Of a stretch of DNA of 64,000 bases, positions 29,991 through 41,388 are shown one piece after another; positions within the stretch are counted from its first letter, which is position 1; each line of letters opens with the position of its first letter. Position numbers and translations under genes: made by a program. Below the pieces are notes generated by a model, which saw only the letters and a program-made list of their open reading frames with translations, was not told the origin of the DNA and did not search any database. This DNA is from Rachicladosporium sp. CCFEE 5018 (lineage: Eukaryota > Ascomycota > Dothideomycetes > Cladosporiales > Cladosporiaceae). The stretch is from the NCBI GenBank assembly GCA_002077045.2, contig KZ111146.1, positions 776,293 to 840,292 of the forward strand, read 5' to 3'.

Positions 29991-32972
29991 TCACACCAAC
30001 CCCAACTTCATCTTCCTCTTCCCCGTACTCCCCTCCACCTCGTCCTCGATCTTCACCCTGACCTTCTCAAACAACTCCACACTCCTCATCCCCTTGCCAG
30101 CCTCCCTCTCAAACCGAAGCCTATACTCCGCCTGATCGAAGTCGGCCGCTGCGTCTTCAGCACTCGCAGCCCCAACTAAATCCTTCACCCTTATCAAGCC
30201 CTCAATCCCAAACCGCGGCACAAAAACCACGAACCCATTGCTAAACACCTTCATGACAAACGCATCCTCCTCCAACACCCTCCCTTTGAGTGCCTGCCCA
30301 ACATAGAACTCCACGCTGGCCCGCCCCGCCATCTGCGCATTCCGATGCCGCGCATTGATATTCTTACACACGCCTTCCAGCTTACTCTGAGACTGCAAAC
30401 TAGCGTCAATAACCTCATACTCAATAGCCGCAGCAAGCTGGCGATGCACTTCCAGATCCGCGTACCGCCGGATAGGACTCGTGAAGTGCGTGTAAATCTC
30501 TGACGCGAGACCGTAGTGTCTGAACTCCGGGTAGGACTGAGTGCCAGCGCAGAAATACTCAGCGGACATCATGCAGCGCGTCGCTAGGATGCGGACTAGA
30601 GTGTTGAAGAAAGGGTTCGAAGGGTCGACGCAAGTGTCTAGACTGTCGGCGAGGGCTTTGGAGGTATCTGTGCGGAGCTCCAAGTCCTTCTTGACTTTGA
30701 GCTGATTGGCGAGTTCTTCGAAATTTGTTTTTGGCGGGGCGCCGTGACGGCGGAGGAGCGCGGTTTGAGGGAACGCGGAGTGGATTTTGGAGGCGACGGA
30801 TATGTTGGCGAGGAGCATGAATTCTTCTACCAGCTGGTTCGTGTCTAGCAATTGCTTGGTTTTGACGTCTATCGGGTCTGAAGTCTCGCTTTCGGCTTCA
30901 ACGCGGACTTCAGGGGAGGCAAGGTTGAGGGCTCCAGCGGCCATGCGGTTGGCGCGGAGTTTCTTGGAGAGCATCATGAGGTGGCGCATGCCTTGTGTAA
31001 GCTTGTCTTTCTGAGACTTGTCATCTATGCGGAGTTGGGCAGCTTCGTAGCTGAAGGCTTCACGACTGCGGATCACGCTTTTGGTGTAGCGGGAGCTGAG
31101 GATGTTGGCTTCTTGGTCGACTTCCCAGATTACGCTGAAGGCGAAGCGTTCGACGTATGGCTTGAGGGAGCAGAGATCGGTACCGAGGAGCATGGGAAGC
31201 ATGTCGATGCGCTTGTCGACGAGGTAGACGGTTGTACCTCGTAGTGAAGCTTCCTTGTCCATTGCGTTGTTAGGACGTACGAAGTTCGAGACATCTGCGA
31301 TGTGCACGCCCACTTCGAAGTTGCCGTTGGGTAGTTTTGTAGCATGCAGTGCATCGTCAATGTCTACACACCCAACCGGATCAATGGAGCAAATGATCAG
31401 ATCCCTCAAGTCTTGTCGATCACGCCAGCCTGGGTCATCTATCGAAGTGGGTACTTTCCAGTCATGCCCTTCAGCAGGAAGGCAGTCCAACACAGTCTTT
31501 GGAAATGGCCGATACTGCACATCCCACTCCAGCAGCAAAGCTTCGGTCTCAGCACCCTTTGTCTCCAGTTCACCAAGACTACGAATGAAGTGACCGACAG
31601 GGTACCGAGACTCGCGATCCCAGGAGTCGATCGCAACGAGAACACGCTTCCCTAGTAGCTCTGCCGCTTGCCGAGTTCGCACACGCACCTTTGGTATGCG
31701 CTTGTCCATTGGTATGAGGAACACCGTCTGCTGCGAACGACCAGACTTTGACTCTGACCGCACAGAACCGCTGTCGATGTGACCGACATACTGCCGCCAA
31801 TTGCGCTTTACAATGCCGACGATCTTGGCCGTTGGACGTGGCTGGTTCTCCAGCCCTGCAGCATGAGTCTTCTTGACCTCTTCCTGCAATGCTCGGCGTT
31901 CTTGCTGCGTCACAATGCCTTCACTTGCTTCCTCTTCGTCACCCGCGTCCTCGTTCTTGTTGAGCTCGCTCTCCTCGACAACCTTCGACGAAGGCGCTTT
32001 CCACTCTGACTTGGGCAAGATCTCGACAACTACCACATCGCCAGAGACTGCTCGATTACTGTACTCACGACCTTGTATGACAAGTGCGCGGTCGAAAGCA
32101 GGGACATGCACACTTCCTTCAAGGTAGTTGTAGGGTGATACATTGAAGATCCCTTGATGCATAGTCCCGGCCTTCACGCCCGTCATCATCGCACTGATGG
32201 AAAGATAGTCCGGGTACAGCAGCTCAGCTTTGCCCGTCTTCAAGCCACGCTGCTCGGATATCATATCTAGGAGACGATCCGCATCAGGTAGCTGTGAGGT
32301 ATAGTCACGCAAAGGCAGCCCCACGACATTCTCGAGCTTGGCTTTCCGCAAGTTGTCGCGATCGTCAGACAACATGACAATGGCTGGCAGTCGAAGACTC
32401 TTCCTCGCCTTGACAGCCTGCTGCAAATGCTCGGTGTACCACGAGCATGCTTTCCTCACAGCGCGGTCATTGCGGTCATTGATCGATTCTCCCGCCTCGC
32501 GCTGCACGTACGTCTCAAGTCTGAATTCATTGAAGAAGACATAGAAGCGCTTGTCCTCATTCTTGGTCAGCGCGATCAAACGATGATAGAGTGGCAAGCT
32601 TCGGTTCTTGACCTCTTCAAGCACAGTCTGTAGCACGATCACGTCGGTGAAAGCGCCGCCATCTGACTCAAACAGATCCATTCCACTGAGGAAGGCATTT
32701 GTGTCGGGCACAAGGTAACGACCCGATGTGAGCTGCTTGGTAGCAGGTGGCGTGGCGCTGAGAACGAAGGGCTCTGGCTTCTTGCCATAGCCAACATCCT
32801 GTTGATCCAAGCATGATGTACAGAGCTGACTTGAGCATGGGATGTCTTGACGAAGGTAGACTTCTCGGACGATCTTCTGTACTTTTCCAGATTTGAGTGT
32901 TCGAACGTAAGTTTTGCTGCTCAATGTTGTCGTTGGAGCAGTCGCGGCATGCGAGCGCTTAAGTGAGGTCAT
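29991..32972 (-). CDS. DIS3: Exosome exonuclease/endonuclease DIS3 (RRP44)
   Basis: A single exon of 993 residues, the normal length for Dis3. It contains the CR3 cysteine motif (Cys46, Cys51, Cys54) and a PIN endonuclease domain (about 85-210; Asp90 in VPDTNAF, Asp203 region in LSDDRDN). Cold-shock domains follow. The RNB 3'-5' exonuclease domain has the full catalytic set in DPVGCVDIDDALH (Asp531, Asp537, Asp539, Asp540) and HIADVSNFV. A C-terminal S1 domain is present. It is the catalytic subunit of the nuclear and cytoplasmic RNA exosome. RRP42, a ring subunit of the same complex, is also in the window, though not adjacent. It is divergent from VMA13 across 280 nt. Confidence 0.97.
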   Translation of the reverse strand: MTSLKRSHAATAPTTTLSSKTYVRTLKSGKVQKIVREVYLRQDIPCSSQLCTSCLDQQDVGYGKKPEPFVLSATPPATKQLTSGRYLVPDTNAFLSGMDLFESDGGAFTDVIVLQTVLEEVKNRSLPLYHRLIALTKNEDKRFYVFFNEFRLETYVQREAGESINDRNDRAVRKACSWYTEHLQQAVKARKSLRLPAIVMLSDDRDNLRKAKLENVVGLPLRDYTSQLPDADRLLDMISEQRGLKTGKAELLYPDYLSISAMMTGVKAGTMHQGIFNVSPYNYLEGSVHVPAFDRALVIQGREYSNRAVSGDVVVVEILPKSEWKAPSSKVVEESELNKNEDAGDEEEASEGIVTQQERRALQEEVKKTHAAGLENQPRPTAKIVGIVKRNWRQYVGHIDSGSVRSESKSGRSQQTVFLIPMDKRIPKVRVRTRQAAELLGKRVLVAIDSWDRESRYPVGHFIRSLGELETKGAETEALLLEWDVQYRPFPKTVLDCLPAEGHDWKVPTSIDDPGWRDRQDLRDLIICSIDPVGCVDIDDALHATKLPNGNFEVGVHIADVSNFVRPNNAMDKEASLRGTTVYLVDKRIDMLPMLLGTDLCSLKPYVERFAFSVIWEVDQEANILSSRYTKSVIRSREAFSYEAAQLRIDDKSQKDKLTQGMRHLMMLSKKLRANRMAAGALNLASPEVRVEAESETSDPIDVKTKQLLDTNQLVEEFMLLANISVASKIHSAFPQTALLRRHGAPPKTNFEELANQLKVKKDLELRTDTSKALADSLDTCVDPSNPFFNTLVRILATRCMMSAEYFCAGTQSYPEFRHYGLASEIYTHFTSPIRRYADLEVHRQLAAAIEYEVIDASLQSQSKLEGVCKNINARHRNAQMAGRASVEFYVGQALKGRVLEEDAFVMKVFSNGFVVFVPRFGIEGLIRVKDLVGAASAEDAAADFDQAEYRLRFEREAGKGMRSVELFEKVRVKIEDEVEGSTGKRKMKLGLV

Positions 32973-33252
32973 GATGTCGATGATAGATTTGACATGCCCT
33001 GGAGATAGTTGGTGCCCCGTCGATCAACTTGTAGCTGGTACCTGTAGATACGAGGTTGCTCAACTTGTCGATGTCGAAGTTTGAAATTTGCGCCACAAGT
33101 CAAGTTTCTGCGCCACAGCGTCAGTCGAGGAGCTCTCGATCTGCCTGCCGACTGGAGCTATGTCACATCGAGGCCATTGACACTGTCGACTGCTACTTCA
33201 TCTGACTGAACGACTCGCAGTGGATTATCTGTAGTCACTGTCATCCCGCAGC

Positions 33253-34753
33253 ATGTCTCTCGACCCGCCAGCATACATCCTCTCGCTACAGAACAACATC
33301 AGAGCGCGGCCTATAAGCTGGGATGGCGCAGTGAGAGCAAAAACAATCACAGAAGACGATCTGAAGAAGATCAAGGCGATAGACAAGGTGCGGAAGGAGC
33401 AACGGAAGCAAGTGATTGAGGGCGATGTCGACACATACACGCAATTGCTACTTGGAGGCGGGGACGTGAAGAGCATATTCGAGAGCGCTGCAAAGCGACC
33501 AGATATCTTGCAGTACATGCTGGTGCTGGCGGGAGATCTTGTAGATGGCATGTTGAGAATGGCCTCCGTTGACCAGAACCCATGCTGACTTGCCACAAGA
33601 TATACCGCCTCTCACAAAGTCACTGATCAGCCATCCCGAGCCGTTCAAGCACCTGCTGCCCCTTCTCAAACAGTCGCCTAATCCCGAAGACCCAATACCA
33701 CTTCTTGCATCTGCGCTTCTATCCACTCTTCTTGGAAATGCCATCCAAGCTAGCTCGAAGTCGACACCCCAGATCGATGATGCTCTGCCCAAGATATATG
33801 CCTACATTGCCCAGCTGAGCAAGCAATCGGACACAAACCTCCAGGACATCGCTTGCCAAGAATACTCGGTGCTGTTGAGGACAACAAAGTCACGATCGCT
33901 CTTCTGGAAACAGCGCAAGGAGACCTTGGACCCGTTGATTGACGTTCTACGGACCGCCGTTGGGGGACGGGACACAGACAGCACACTCGCGAACGGTAGT
34001 GGCGGTGCCTCGAGTATCCGCAGCACGGAGAGTAACTTCAAGATTGGCGGAAGCGTGAGCTTGCAATTGCTTTACCACATCCTGCTCGTCATCTGGCAAC
34101 TTAGCTTCGAGGGCAAATTGGTGGGTAGGGGTCTGGACGAAGACCATGACATAGTGCCATTGTACACAACGTTGGTCCGGCTCTCACCTAAGGAGAAGAC
34201 GACTCGACTACTCCTTGGGACTTTGCAAAACCTTCTGTCAACCAACCAAAAGACACTGCTGCCGGCCGCCACGGCTGCACGCCTGCCATCCATCCTGCAA
34301 AACCTCAAGACCCGCCATCTCACCGACCAAGACTTACAAGAAGATCTCGAGAAGCTGACGGCCCTACTCGACGAATACACATCGTCCCGCACCACTCTGG
34401 AGACCTACACAGCCGAGCTCGACTCTGGACATCTACGCTGGTCGCCTCCTCACAAGAACACCGAGTTCTGGGACGCCAATGCCTCCGAGATCATCTCAAT
34501 GGAGAATGGTGCCTACCTCAATAAGCTGGCCGCGATACTAAGCAAGGACTGGGCAAGTGACAAGCAAGTTTTGGCCATCGGCTGCAACGATGTTGCGAAC
34601 TTGGTCAAGCAGTGTCCAGAGAAACGGAGCCAGCTGGAACGCGCCGGGCTGAAAGCGCGCGTTATGACGCTGATGCAGGATGAGAATGAGAGTGTGCGGT
34701 GGGAGAGTTTGAGGGCTGTGGGTGAATGGCTGCGGTATACTTTCGACTCTTAG
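33253..34753 (+). CDS. VMA13: V-type H+-ATPase subunit H (VMA13)
   Basis: Exon 1 (33253-33547) and exon 2 (33600-34753) give 482 residues, close to yeast Vma13. The HEAT/armadillo-like helices include LYHILLVIWQLSFEG and RLLLGTLQNLLS. The C-terminal signature is GHLRWSPPHKNTEFW, then VRWESLRAVGEWLRY. Subunit H activates ATP hydrolysis in the V1 sector and silences free V1. The 52-nt intron begins GCATGT and ends CACAAG, so it is a GC-AG intron. The only splice that preserves LVDDIPPLTKSL uses it, and a GCTGAC branch point lies 15 nt before the acceptor. Confidence 0.93.
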
Positions 34754-35632
34754 GCTGTGGAAGTACTTGCTGCAACGTTGCTGTACAGAGGCTTGCTGCA
34801 TCATTGTTGCAATGTGTTCGAGAGCCATGTGGTTGGTACGGTAGCCGGCTAAGTGTGGATAGCGGGTAATTGTATCTAGATCGCTTGTGCAGGGGGATCG
34901 TGCGAGTGATGAGTGCGGCGTACATGTATCTATGTCTCTGTCTCACACCGGAACAATTGGAACTGCCTGAGGCAGGAGCGGCCTGTGCCGGAGTGGGCTC
35001 CGTCCAAGTGATCGTCGCACCTACACGACGTCTGGACCTCGACATCGCTTACGACGCTCTAGGAGTCTTTATACTCTCAAGGAATATCTTTACATCGATA
35101 ATTGCATGTACGTTTCCACATTTTCCAACGTCCTTACCCAACAACATCATCCTCCGCCAAGCCCAATACTTCATCCGAACTCAACCGGACCACGCAACCG
35201 CCATCGCCGCACTGGCGCCTCAGCGGCCTCCAAAGTACCAACAGTCTAACCATGGCACGAATACGAGACAACTGTACCTGGTACCGACTAGGTCCTTCGA
35301 ACGTCAATGCGCGATAAAAGGTATCGGCGCACAGTGCGCGCTGCATGGTTTTTGCTATATCCTACGGCTCCACGGCCCGGCTTCCTGGAGTAGCCCATGA
35401 GCGTTACCTCCAGTGGCTGCTCCCGCCGCGCCTCCGGACAGATCGCGCGAGCCTGAACTGACTTCACAAGTCTCACGCAGTGTGCGCCGCCGCCGCCGCG
35501 TGTGGGGACGGATAGGAAACGCTTCGTCACAGAGATATGCGTATAGGGTTCTCGGCTGCAGCCGGTAGGTTCGATCTTACTTTCTGTTGACCGTTTTCTC
35601 GTGATGCCTTGATTTCCTCCAGTCTATAGCGG
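34754..35632. other. Intergenic, no gene recognised
   Basis: 879 nt. A rightward frame at 34870-35400 has no domain and an unnatural composition. A CGCCGCCGCCGCC tract lies at about 35487-35500. It presumably serves as the promoter of the following transcription factor. Confidence 0.45.
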
Positions 35633-37686
35633 ATGAAGTTTGGCTGGATGCTTACGATGGAGGAGGGGCAAGGATCACTCCAGGATGCGACGGTCAGGGA
35701 GACGAGTGCGGTCGAGGCGACGCCCGAGACTGCGAAGAGGAAACGCCAGCCCAGGAACTCGGCTTGTCAGTCATGCTCCGGACTGAAGATGAAGTGCTGT
35801 CCTAGCACTGTACCAGGCTGCTGCGAAAGGTGGGTAAATGTCGTTTGTTCCGGTTCCTGTTAGTGGGCATTGAGTACCAAGGACTCTAGACCGGGACGAC
35901 TTGAAACAGAGGCGTTGCAGGGTCTGATGTCAGCATTGCTTCATCACACGAGTCGATAGCACGTCGAACCACTCTGTGCGATGCGTACGGTTCTACTGCA
36001 GACGTCGCAGTTGTCCGTTGTCGACAGGATTATTGACCTTGTCACAGGTGCAACCGCATGAACAAGCAATGCGTCCCAGCCATCCCTAAGCCTCGTAAAC
36101 GGCGATCTACCAATGGCTTCTCCGACGAGCACACTCATGGTGTGCGCATCACCGACCTTCTCGACGACAGCGTCTCGCCAGACAGAGGTTCGAGGACGAT
36201 CCCAACATGGACATCATCGAATTATCAGAACGAGACTGCTCGCAAGTACTCCAGCCCGATGCAGCCGGCTTACAGTCCCAAACGTCAATGCGAAACTTCC
36301 GCTGAGACTGCGGCCTTGAATATCCATGATCGGCATGAGCGCAATGTGCTTCAGCACCTGGACGTTGAGTACATCAGAAGCAGCATAGATCGCTTTCGGA
36401 CCTACCTTGACGCTTTCCCAGTCATCGATCTCAGACTCTTGGAAGATCCATCACGGTTGACGCTCACTCGCCCGTTGACTGCGCTCAGCATCTGCTGCGT
36501 GACAGCTACTGCAGTAGATCCGATGCGCGAGCGATTGGACGCTACGTTTCGACAGTCACTCGCGGACGCTGCGATTGTCGATGGTTATAAAAGCACAGAC
36601 TTGACCGTCGGCCTGCTGATCTACCTCAGCTACGTCCGACATGCTGCAGGGCGGTCGGACACGACGATAATGCTTTGGCATCTGCTCGCCGGTATGGTAC
36701 GCGATGCCGGAAGGCCGCTACCGGGCGTCAAGGCTGTCGCTACGGACTTTGAGATGCAGCACGCCGCACTAAGTGCATACATCGCGGCGTTCCATGTCTC
36801 GAGGCTTGGGTACAACAGAGCAAGTCCCATACCCTGGACGAGTGAACTACAAATATGCGCGGACGTTGTTTGCGACACTTCGCTAGGCGCTACTGCTCAG
36901 ATTCTGACGAATTTACTTTCGATCACTAGGGTGCTTGACGACTTATACACCAGCTTGGAAGGATCGAAGAGCATTTTGAAATCTCCTGCTTTTGCACTGG
37001 CGAGCTCACTACACGCAGAGTCAAGTCTTCGACAGTTACGATTGTGTAAAGCTCGACTGGCCTCAGACTACGAGGCCTCTGCATATACCGCTGCCAGCAT
37101 CGTCCTCCAGTCTGCCATACTCGGCGCTTCAGAGGCCCCGGATCTTTCAGCGCCACAAAATCTTGCTGCCTCGATCAAGACCTACATCGAGGACCTCGTT
37201 ACTTCTTCGCATTCCGCCTTTCAGTCTGCATCCCAAATGCAGTGTGCTGAACTCCTGTCGGTCCTCGCCGTCCTCCCACGCTTGTATCGCAGTCCAGCAC
37301 ATCACTCCCATGCGCACGAGCTGGATGCGGTGCGAAGCATGTTGAGACCTGTAGAGCTGCTCGATCGGCTCGTGCGACGCCTTGACGTTGAGTATGCGAC
37401 CGACAACAAGTACAGCGGGGCTCCGGGCGGATCAGAAAAGCTGATGAGACACGCCATCCAAGCTGTCGGGCACGCGGTGAAGCGCCACGATGAACAAGCT
37501 GCTTCACACGCGAACGGGACGTTCCGAGCTGTGAACCGCGGTGAGAATATGGGCGCAGCAAGAGATGATAGTCATGAGGCTCGGTCTGTGGGGGTCAGGG
37601 CACTACGAGGCGAGATAGATGAGTGTGATGGCGGAGTGCTTGAGTACGCATACTGGGACGCACTAGCAGACAGTGACGGGTCATGA
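35633..37686 (+). CDS. Zn(II)2Cys6 transcription factor
   Basis: Exon 1 (35633-35829) and exon 2 (36048-37686), joined across an unusually long 218-nt intron, give 611 residues. The splice falls inside the zinc cluster and completes it as C-x2-C-x6-C-x8-C-x2-C-x6-C (Cys45, 48, 55, 64, 67, 74). A basic stretch follows (KPRKRR). The rest, including FRTYLDAFPVIDLRLLEDPS (about 165-190), is the helical middle region typical of fungal regulators. Targets are unknown, and no metabolic cluster is adjacent. An alternative start at 35657 (MEEGQG) is possible. It converges with the next regulator. Confidence 0.88.
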
Positions 37687-38037
37687 TGATGATGGAATTT
37701 TGACATAGACATGCTGTACACCGTCACGCGAATGATAAAAGTGGGTCACTCAAGAAGTCCACGTGAGTGGCACTGCTAGAGTATACTACGCTACAACAAT
37801 GATTCGCTTCCCGTGCTGCCTAAGAGAACTCTCAAAGGAGACAAGACTCTCCGACAACGTACATTCGCCTCCGCTCTCGTCGCGTTGTCTATATTAGCGT
37901 ATTCTATCCTGACGGATCGCTGAGCGGGCCCCCTTATTTACCACTCGTGTGACTGCGTATGCTGAGACTCTCCACTACAATGCACAAAGCAATCCCATCG
38001 CTCATGCTGCCGTTACGAGCCGTGTGCGCGTACCCTT
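37687..38037. other. Intergenic, shared 3' region of two regulators
   Basis: 351 nt between convergent stop codons of two transcription-factor genes. Nothing was recognised. Confidence 0.5.
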
Positions 38038-40326
38038 CTACAATCCCTCAGGCAGCAGCACAGCAGCAATGAGCCTCATGTCCCATCCCTGCCACCCATC
38101 TTCAACGCGACCTGGAGTGTCTCGCCGGGCAACCATATCACCGAGACTGAGCTTACAAGGCTCCAGCCACTGTCGGATCAGGCTCGTGCTCTCCTCATCT
38201 TGGGTCGCACCTCCTTTTCCTCCGGTTTTCTGAGGCCAGCACATCAGCAACGTGTCATCAGCACCCTGCGCAATAATAGGCGGCAGCCCTCGGACACGCA
38301 GCAGCATGATCAGTAGCGCTGCAAATTGTGGACCTTGCGTACAGAGCGCTTCGAGAGGAGGATATGCTGAATCCCAGAAAGATGGACCGTCGGGATGCTG
38401 CGATGCTAAGATTTGATACATGGACGTCATACGTTCGACACAGCTGAGAAGTATGACTGCGGAGATGAAGGTGGCGAAGGCTGAGACTTGCTGGCGCTGG
38501 AGGAGGTGGCGTTCGAGCTCGTTGAGGACGCTTTTGCAAATCTGCTTACAGCGAGCCTCGAGACTTGCAAGAACTTGATGTCGAAGTAGCCGGTAATTTG
38601 GGCTTTGGTGATCGATCTCGGTTGCGTTCAAGCGAATGCTCATGTCGCTAGTGCGTTGTGATGATGTTACAAGGATGGTCGTTAGGAGCCAGAGCTCGGT
38701 CACCTGCCTCAGTAGCTGGCCTGGCGTGATGTGATTATTACGACTTTTGGTCTTGTTCGACAGCACCTCCGCTGTGCGATACTGCTTATCGTATAGCTTG
38801 TGGGCTTCCAGGAGCGTCCGCCGTAAGAACTCGTTCTTCCCGGTTGATATGCAATCCCTCGCTCTGCTATCACTGGTCAAGTGCTGTGAGATCTTCTCTA
38901 AGGTGTCGTCGGACTCGTCAAGAAGAACGACATTGTCGACCTGCAAGCTTCCCTCCTTTGACGCCGCATGCTCAGACTTGTGCGTGATATTGCGAAGCAC
39001 CAGACCCGATGCGTCGCTGCTACTGTTAAAGTTGATCTCGACGTCGCCCGATTGCGATGATGCTCTGGTGCCGATCAAAAGGCCCGCAATGTCTGACTTT
39101 ACGCGCAAACCATGAAAGGACATCGAGTACAAGGTGAATTCGTCCGCCAGCTTCGTCCGCACACAGGGCCATTTCCATAGCCGCGCGGAGTCAACATGCG
39201 CGCACTTATCGCAAGGCGTGCCGTCCGAGCACGGCTTCTTGAGCATTCGGCAGCGTAGACATGCACCGCGTTTGCGAGTCTCTTGTACTTGCCTTCGCCG
39301 ATCTTCGTTGAACCGCGCGCGACCTCCCTTGGGCACTGCAGTAAGTCTCACAAGAGGCGGCACAACGAGCGAATCTTGCTGGGATTCTAGTGCCGATGTC
39401 TGTCCTTCAGACGACAATGTCCGTAGCTGCACTGAGTCTACAGAGCGGGCAGGAGACTCAGACGAAGTTATGATTGCTTTCAGCTGAGGGTCGATGGCGC
39501 TGTTTGCAAGGACTTGTGCGTTACTCTGCTGCAGTCGATGATCTGCATCTTGGGCTGTTCGCACCAACGGCTGGACATGAGGCTGACCGTATTGTTGTTG
39601 ATGCCTTGACGTGCTTTGCGGAGTTGGAAAGCGCGACACAACCCCACCAAATTCAGGCTGCATGCTGCTGTTGTGCTCATCAGGCGCTTGATGGATCGCG
39701 TTCATCAAAAGCTGTTCAACGATCTGTCGCTCTGACTCCTGGGCCATAGCAGATTCGTGGGTGCCGTATGCCAGAGTTTGTCGTTGCTGAGTGTAGTCAA
39801 GATGCCGCCGGGAAGCTTCAGCCAACGTATCTAACGCTGATTGCTGATTGTATCCTTGTGCGGATATAGAGAAGCTACCGTCTCCCTCGATACGCGTTAC
39901 AAGCGAAGGGTCACTTATAGGCGCTCCGTTCGCAGACATACCGAATTGAAATTGATGAGAATCGTGCACGTCCCAACCCTGCGAATCGAACACGAGTTCG
40001 CCCGCATGATGGTCTGCAGCGGAGACGTTGGCACCGCCCTTTGAGGCAGCTTTTCGGGGACGCTGGGCATGATCATACGCCGCCTCACGCTCCTGTGGGG
40101 TGAGCTGGGGACACCGCTTGAGCAGGTGCGTGAGCATGCCATCAATGCGGCCTTTTGGGAACTACGGCGTGGTATTAGTACAATGCACATACAATTACGC
40201 GTCAAGTCACAAGACTACCAGCTCGCCGCATTTGATGCACTGCTGCTCATATCGATTACTGTTGTCCTCGAGCTTTTTGCCACGACGGAAGTAGTCAGCA
40301 ATGAGTGCATTCTGTTTGCGACCCAT
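38038..40326 (-). CDS. Transcription factor with BED-like finger plus Zn(II)2Cys6 cluster
   Basis: Exon 1 (40219-40326) and exon 2 (38038-40161), with a 57-nt intron, give 743 residues. The N-terminus MGRKQNALIADYFRRGKKL leads into a BED-like C2HC finger (Cys30, Cys33, His48, Cys53; FPKGRID across the splice). A Gln/Ser-rich linker follows. A second DNA-binding motif, C-x2-C-x6-C-x5-C-x2-C-x12-C (Cys337, 340, 347, 353, 356, 369), has a long last loop containing two Trp. The C-terminal 370 residues are helical, without a recognised domain. This two-motif arrangement occurs in a class of filamentous-ascomycete regulators. The start is divergent from VPS37, 279 nt away, so both may share control elements. 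Confidence 0.88.
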
Positions 40327-40605
40327 TGCTGCCGTCGGGCCTGAGCACTCGTCGGACGCGACTCTCGTCGGAGGTAGTTGTCAAGGAAGAAGCAGCGAGG
40401 TCAACTAAAAGCCCTTGAGTCTGTCTATGATTCTGCCAGAGGAGGCGGTGAAAGTCGCGTGAAGTCCAGGCGACATGCCAAGAGATAGCTGACTAAGGTC
40501 GAGTTGACCCTTACCACTGCACTCACGAGTCCAAGCAATGGTCCATAAGGCCCTGACACATCGGGCAGGGTCGCCCTCCGAGAGTGCGGGTAATTGCTAC
40601 GCAGG

Positions 40606-41388
40606 ATGTCTTTCGCTACCCCAGAGTCGAATTCGCCGGCACTGCAGCCAACACCACCGTACTACACATCCACACCACCCGTGCCTCCACCAAAGCCTTC
40701 TACTTCCTCCACACCGATAAACCGAGGACCTCCACCCCCTCCATTACCGGTGGGTCACGTCCATCATGAGGTGTCTGAGCTCGATGGCAATCCCAGCACC
40801 CAGTCCCACGAGCAATATCGCCCACAAGGACCTGCACAGATTCAGATACCTGCCATCCAACATGACTGGCTACCCGAGTCACTCAAGGATAAAAGCACAG
40901 GAGACCTGCATCATTTGCTGGAGAATAGGGAGTTGCAAATTGCACTCCTCAACAATCCCAGTACCACGCACTCGGCCATCCCAGCATCGCAAGCAGCACT
41001 CCAGCCGCTTGTGGAGTCAAACATTAGCCTGGCTGAGTCACTGCTGTCACTCGGGGCGCGCTTGACGCAGCAACGAGAGCAAACGCAGTCACGACTTCTG
41101 GCTTTGCGAGCTTTGGAGCAACAGCATCGTGCAAAGATTGCCGAGACCGAGGATGCCTTGCGGGCTTTCAGTCCCATGGCTTTGTATCAGCGTCTGAATG
41201 CCAGCGCACAGGAGCAGCATCAACTCGTGCAAGGCATAGAGGAAAGCTGGCTGGACGAGTCTGGCGTTGCTAGTGATCGCGAAATTGGCGACTTCGTTCG
41301 AAGAGTCAAAGAAGGCAAGAAGCTTGCATTCCTGCGCACTGAGCGAAAGCGTAGGTGGGACGAAGGTAGGGTTGGCGGCTGGAGGTGA
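40606..41388 (+). CDS. VPS37: VPS37-like ESCRT-I subunit
   Basis: A single exon of 260 residues starting MSFATPESNSP. The first 70 residues are Pro-rich (PPPPPLP). The rest is the Mod(r)/VPS37 domain, a long helical hairpin from DWLPESLKDKSTGDLHHLL through LAESLLSLGARLTQQREQTQ to the C-terminal EIGDFVRRVKEGKKLAFLRT. VPS37 joins VPS23 and VPS28 in ESCRT-I, which sorts ubiquitinated membrane cargo into multivesicular bodies. The ATG at 40606 is preferred because an upstream in-frame extension has no ATG. The left boundary of the 20-kb repeat lies 11 codons into this gene, and the frame is continuous through it. Confidence 0.88.
   Translation: MSFATPESNSPALQPTPPYYTSTPPVPPPKPSTSSTPINRGPPPPPLPVGHVHHEVSELDGNPSTQSHEQYRPQGPAQIQIPAIQHDWLPESLKDKSTGDLHHLLENRELQIALLNNPSTTHSAIPASQAALQPLVESNISLAESLLSLGARLTQQREQTQSRLLALRALEQQHRAKIAETEDALRAFSPMALYQRLNASAQEQHQLVQGIEESWLDESGVASDREIGDFVRRVKEGKKLAFLRTERKRRWDEGRVGGWR

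Noticed and set aside
14639..32972. RRP42, DIS3, TRL1 and the exonuclease as an RNA-processing gene cluster
   Set aside because: They are scattered among unrelated genes in mixed orientation; shared theme is most simply coincidence.
34870..35400. 176-codon plus-strand frame
   Set aside because: No domain, several poorly placed methionines and composition unlike neighbouring genes.
35550..35590. TAGGTTCGATC as a tRNA B-box
   Set aside because: The T-stem does not pair, and no anticodon or D arm is found upstream.
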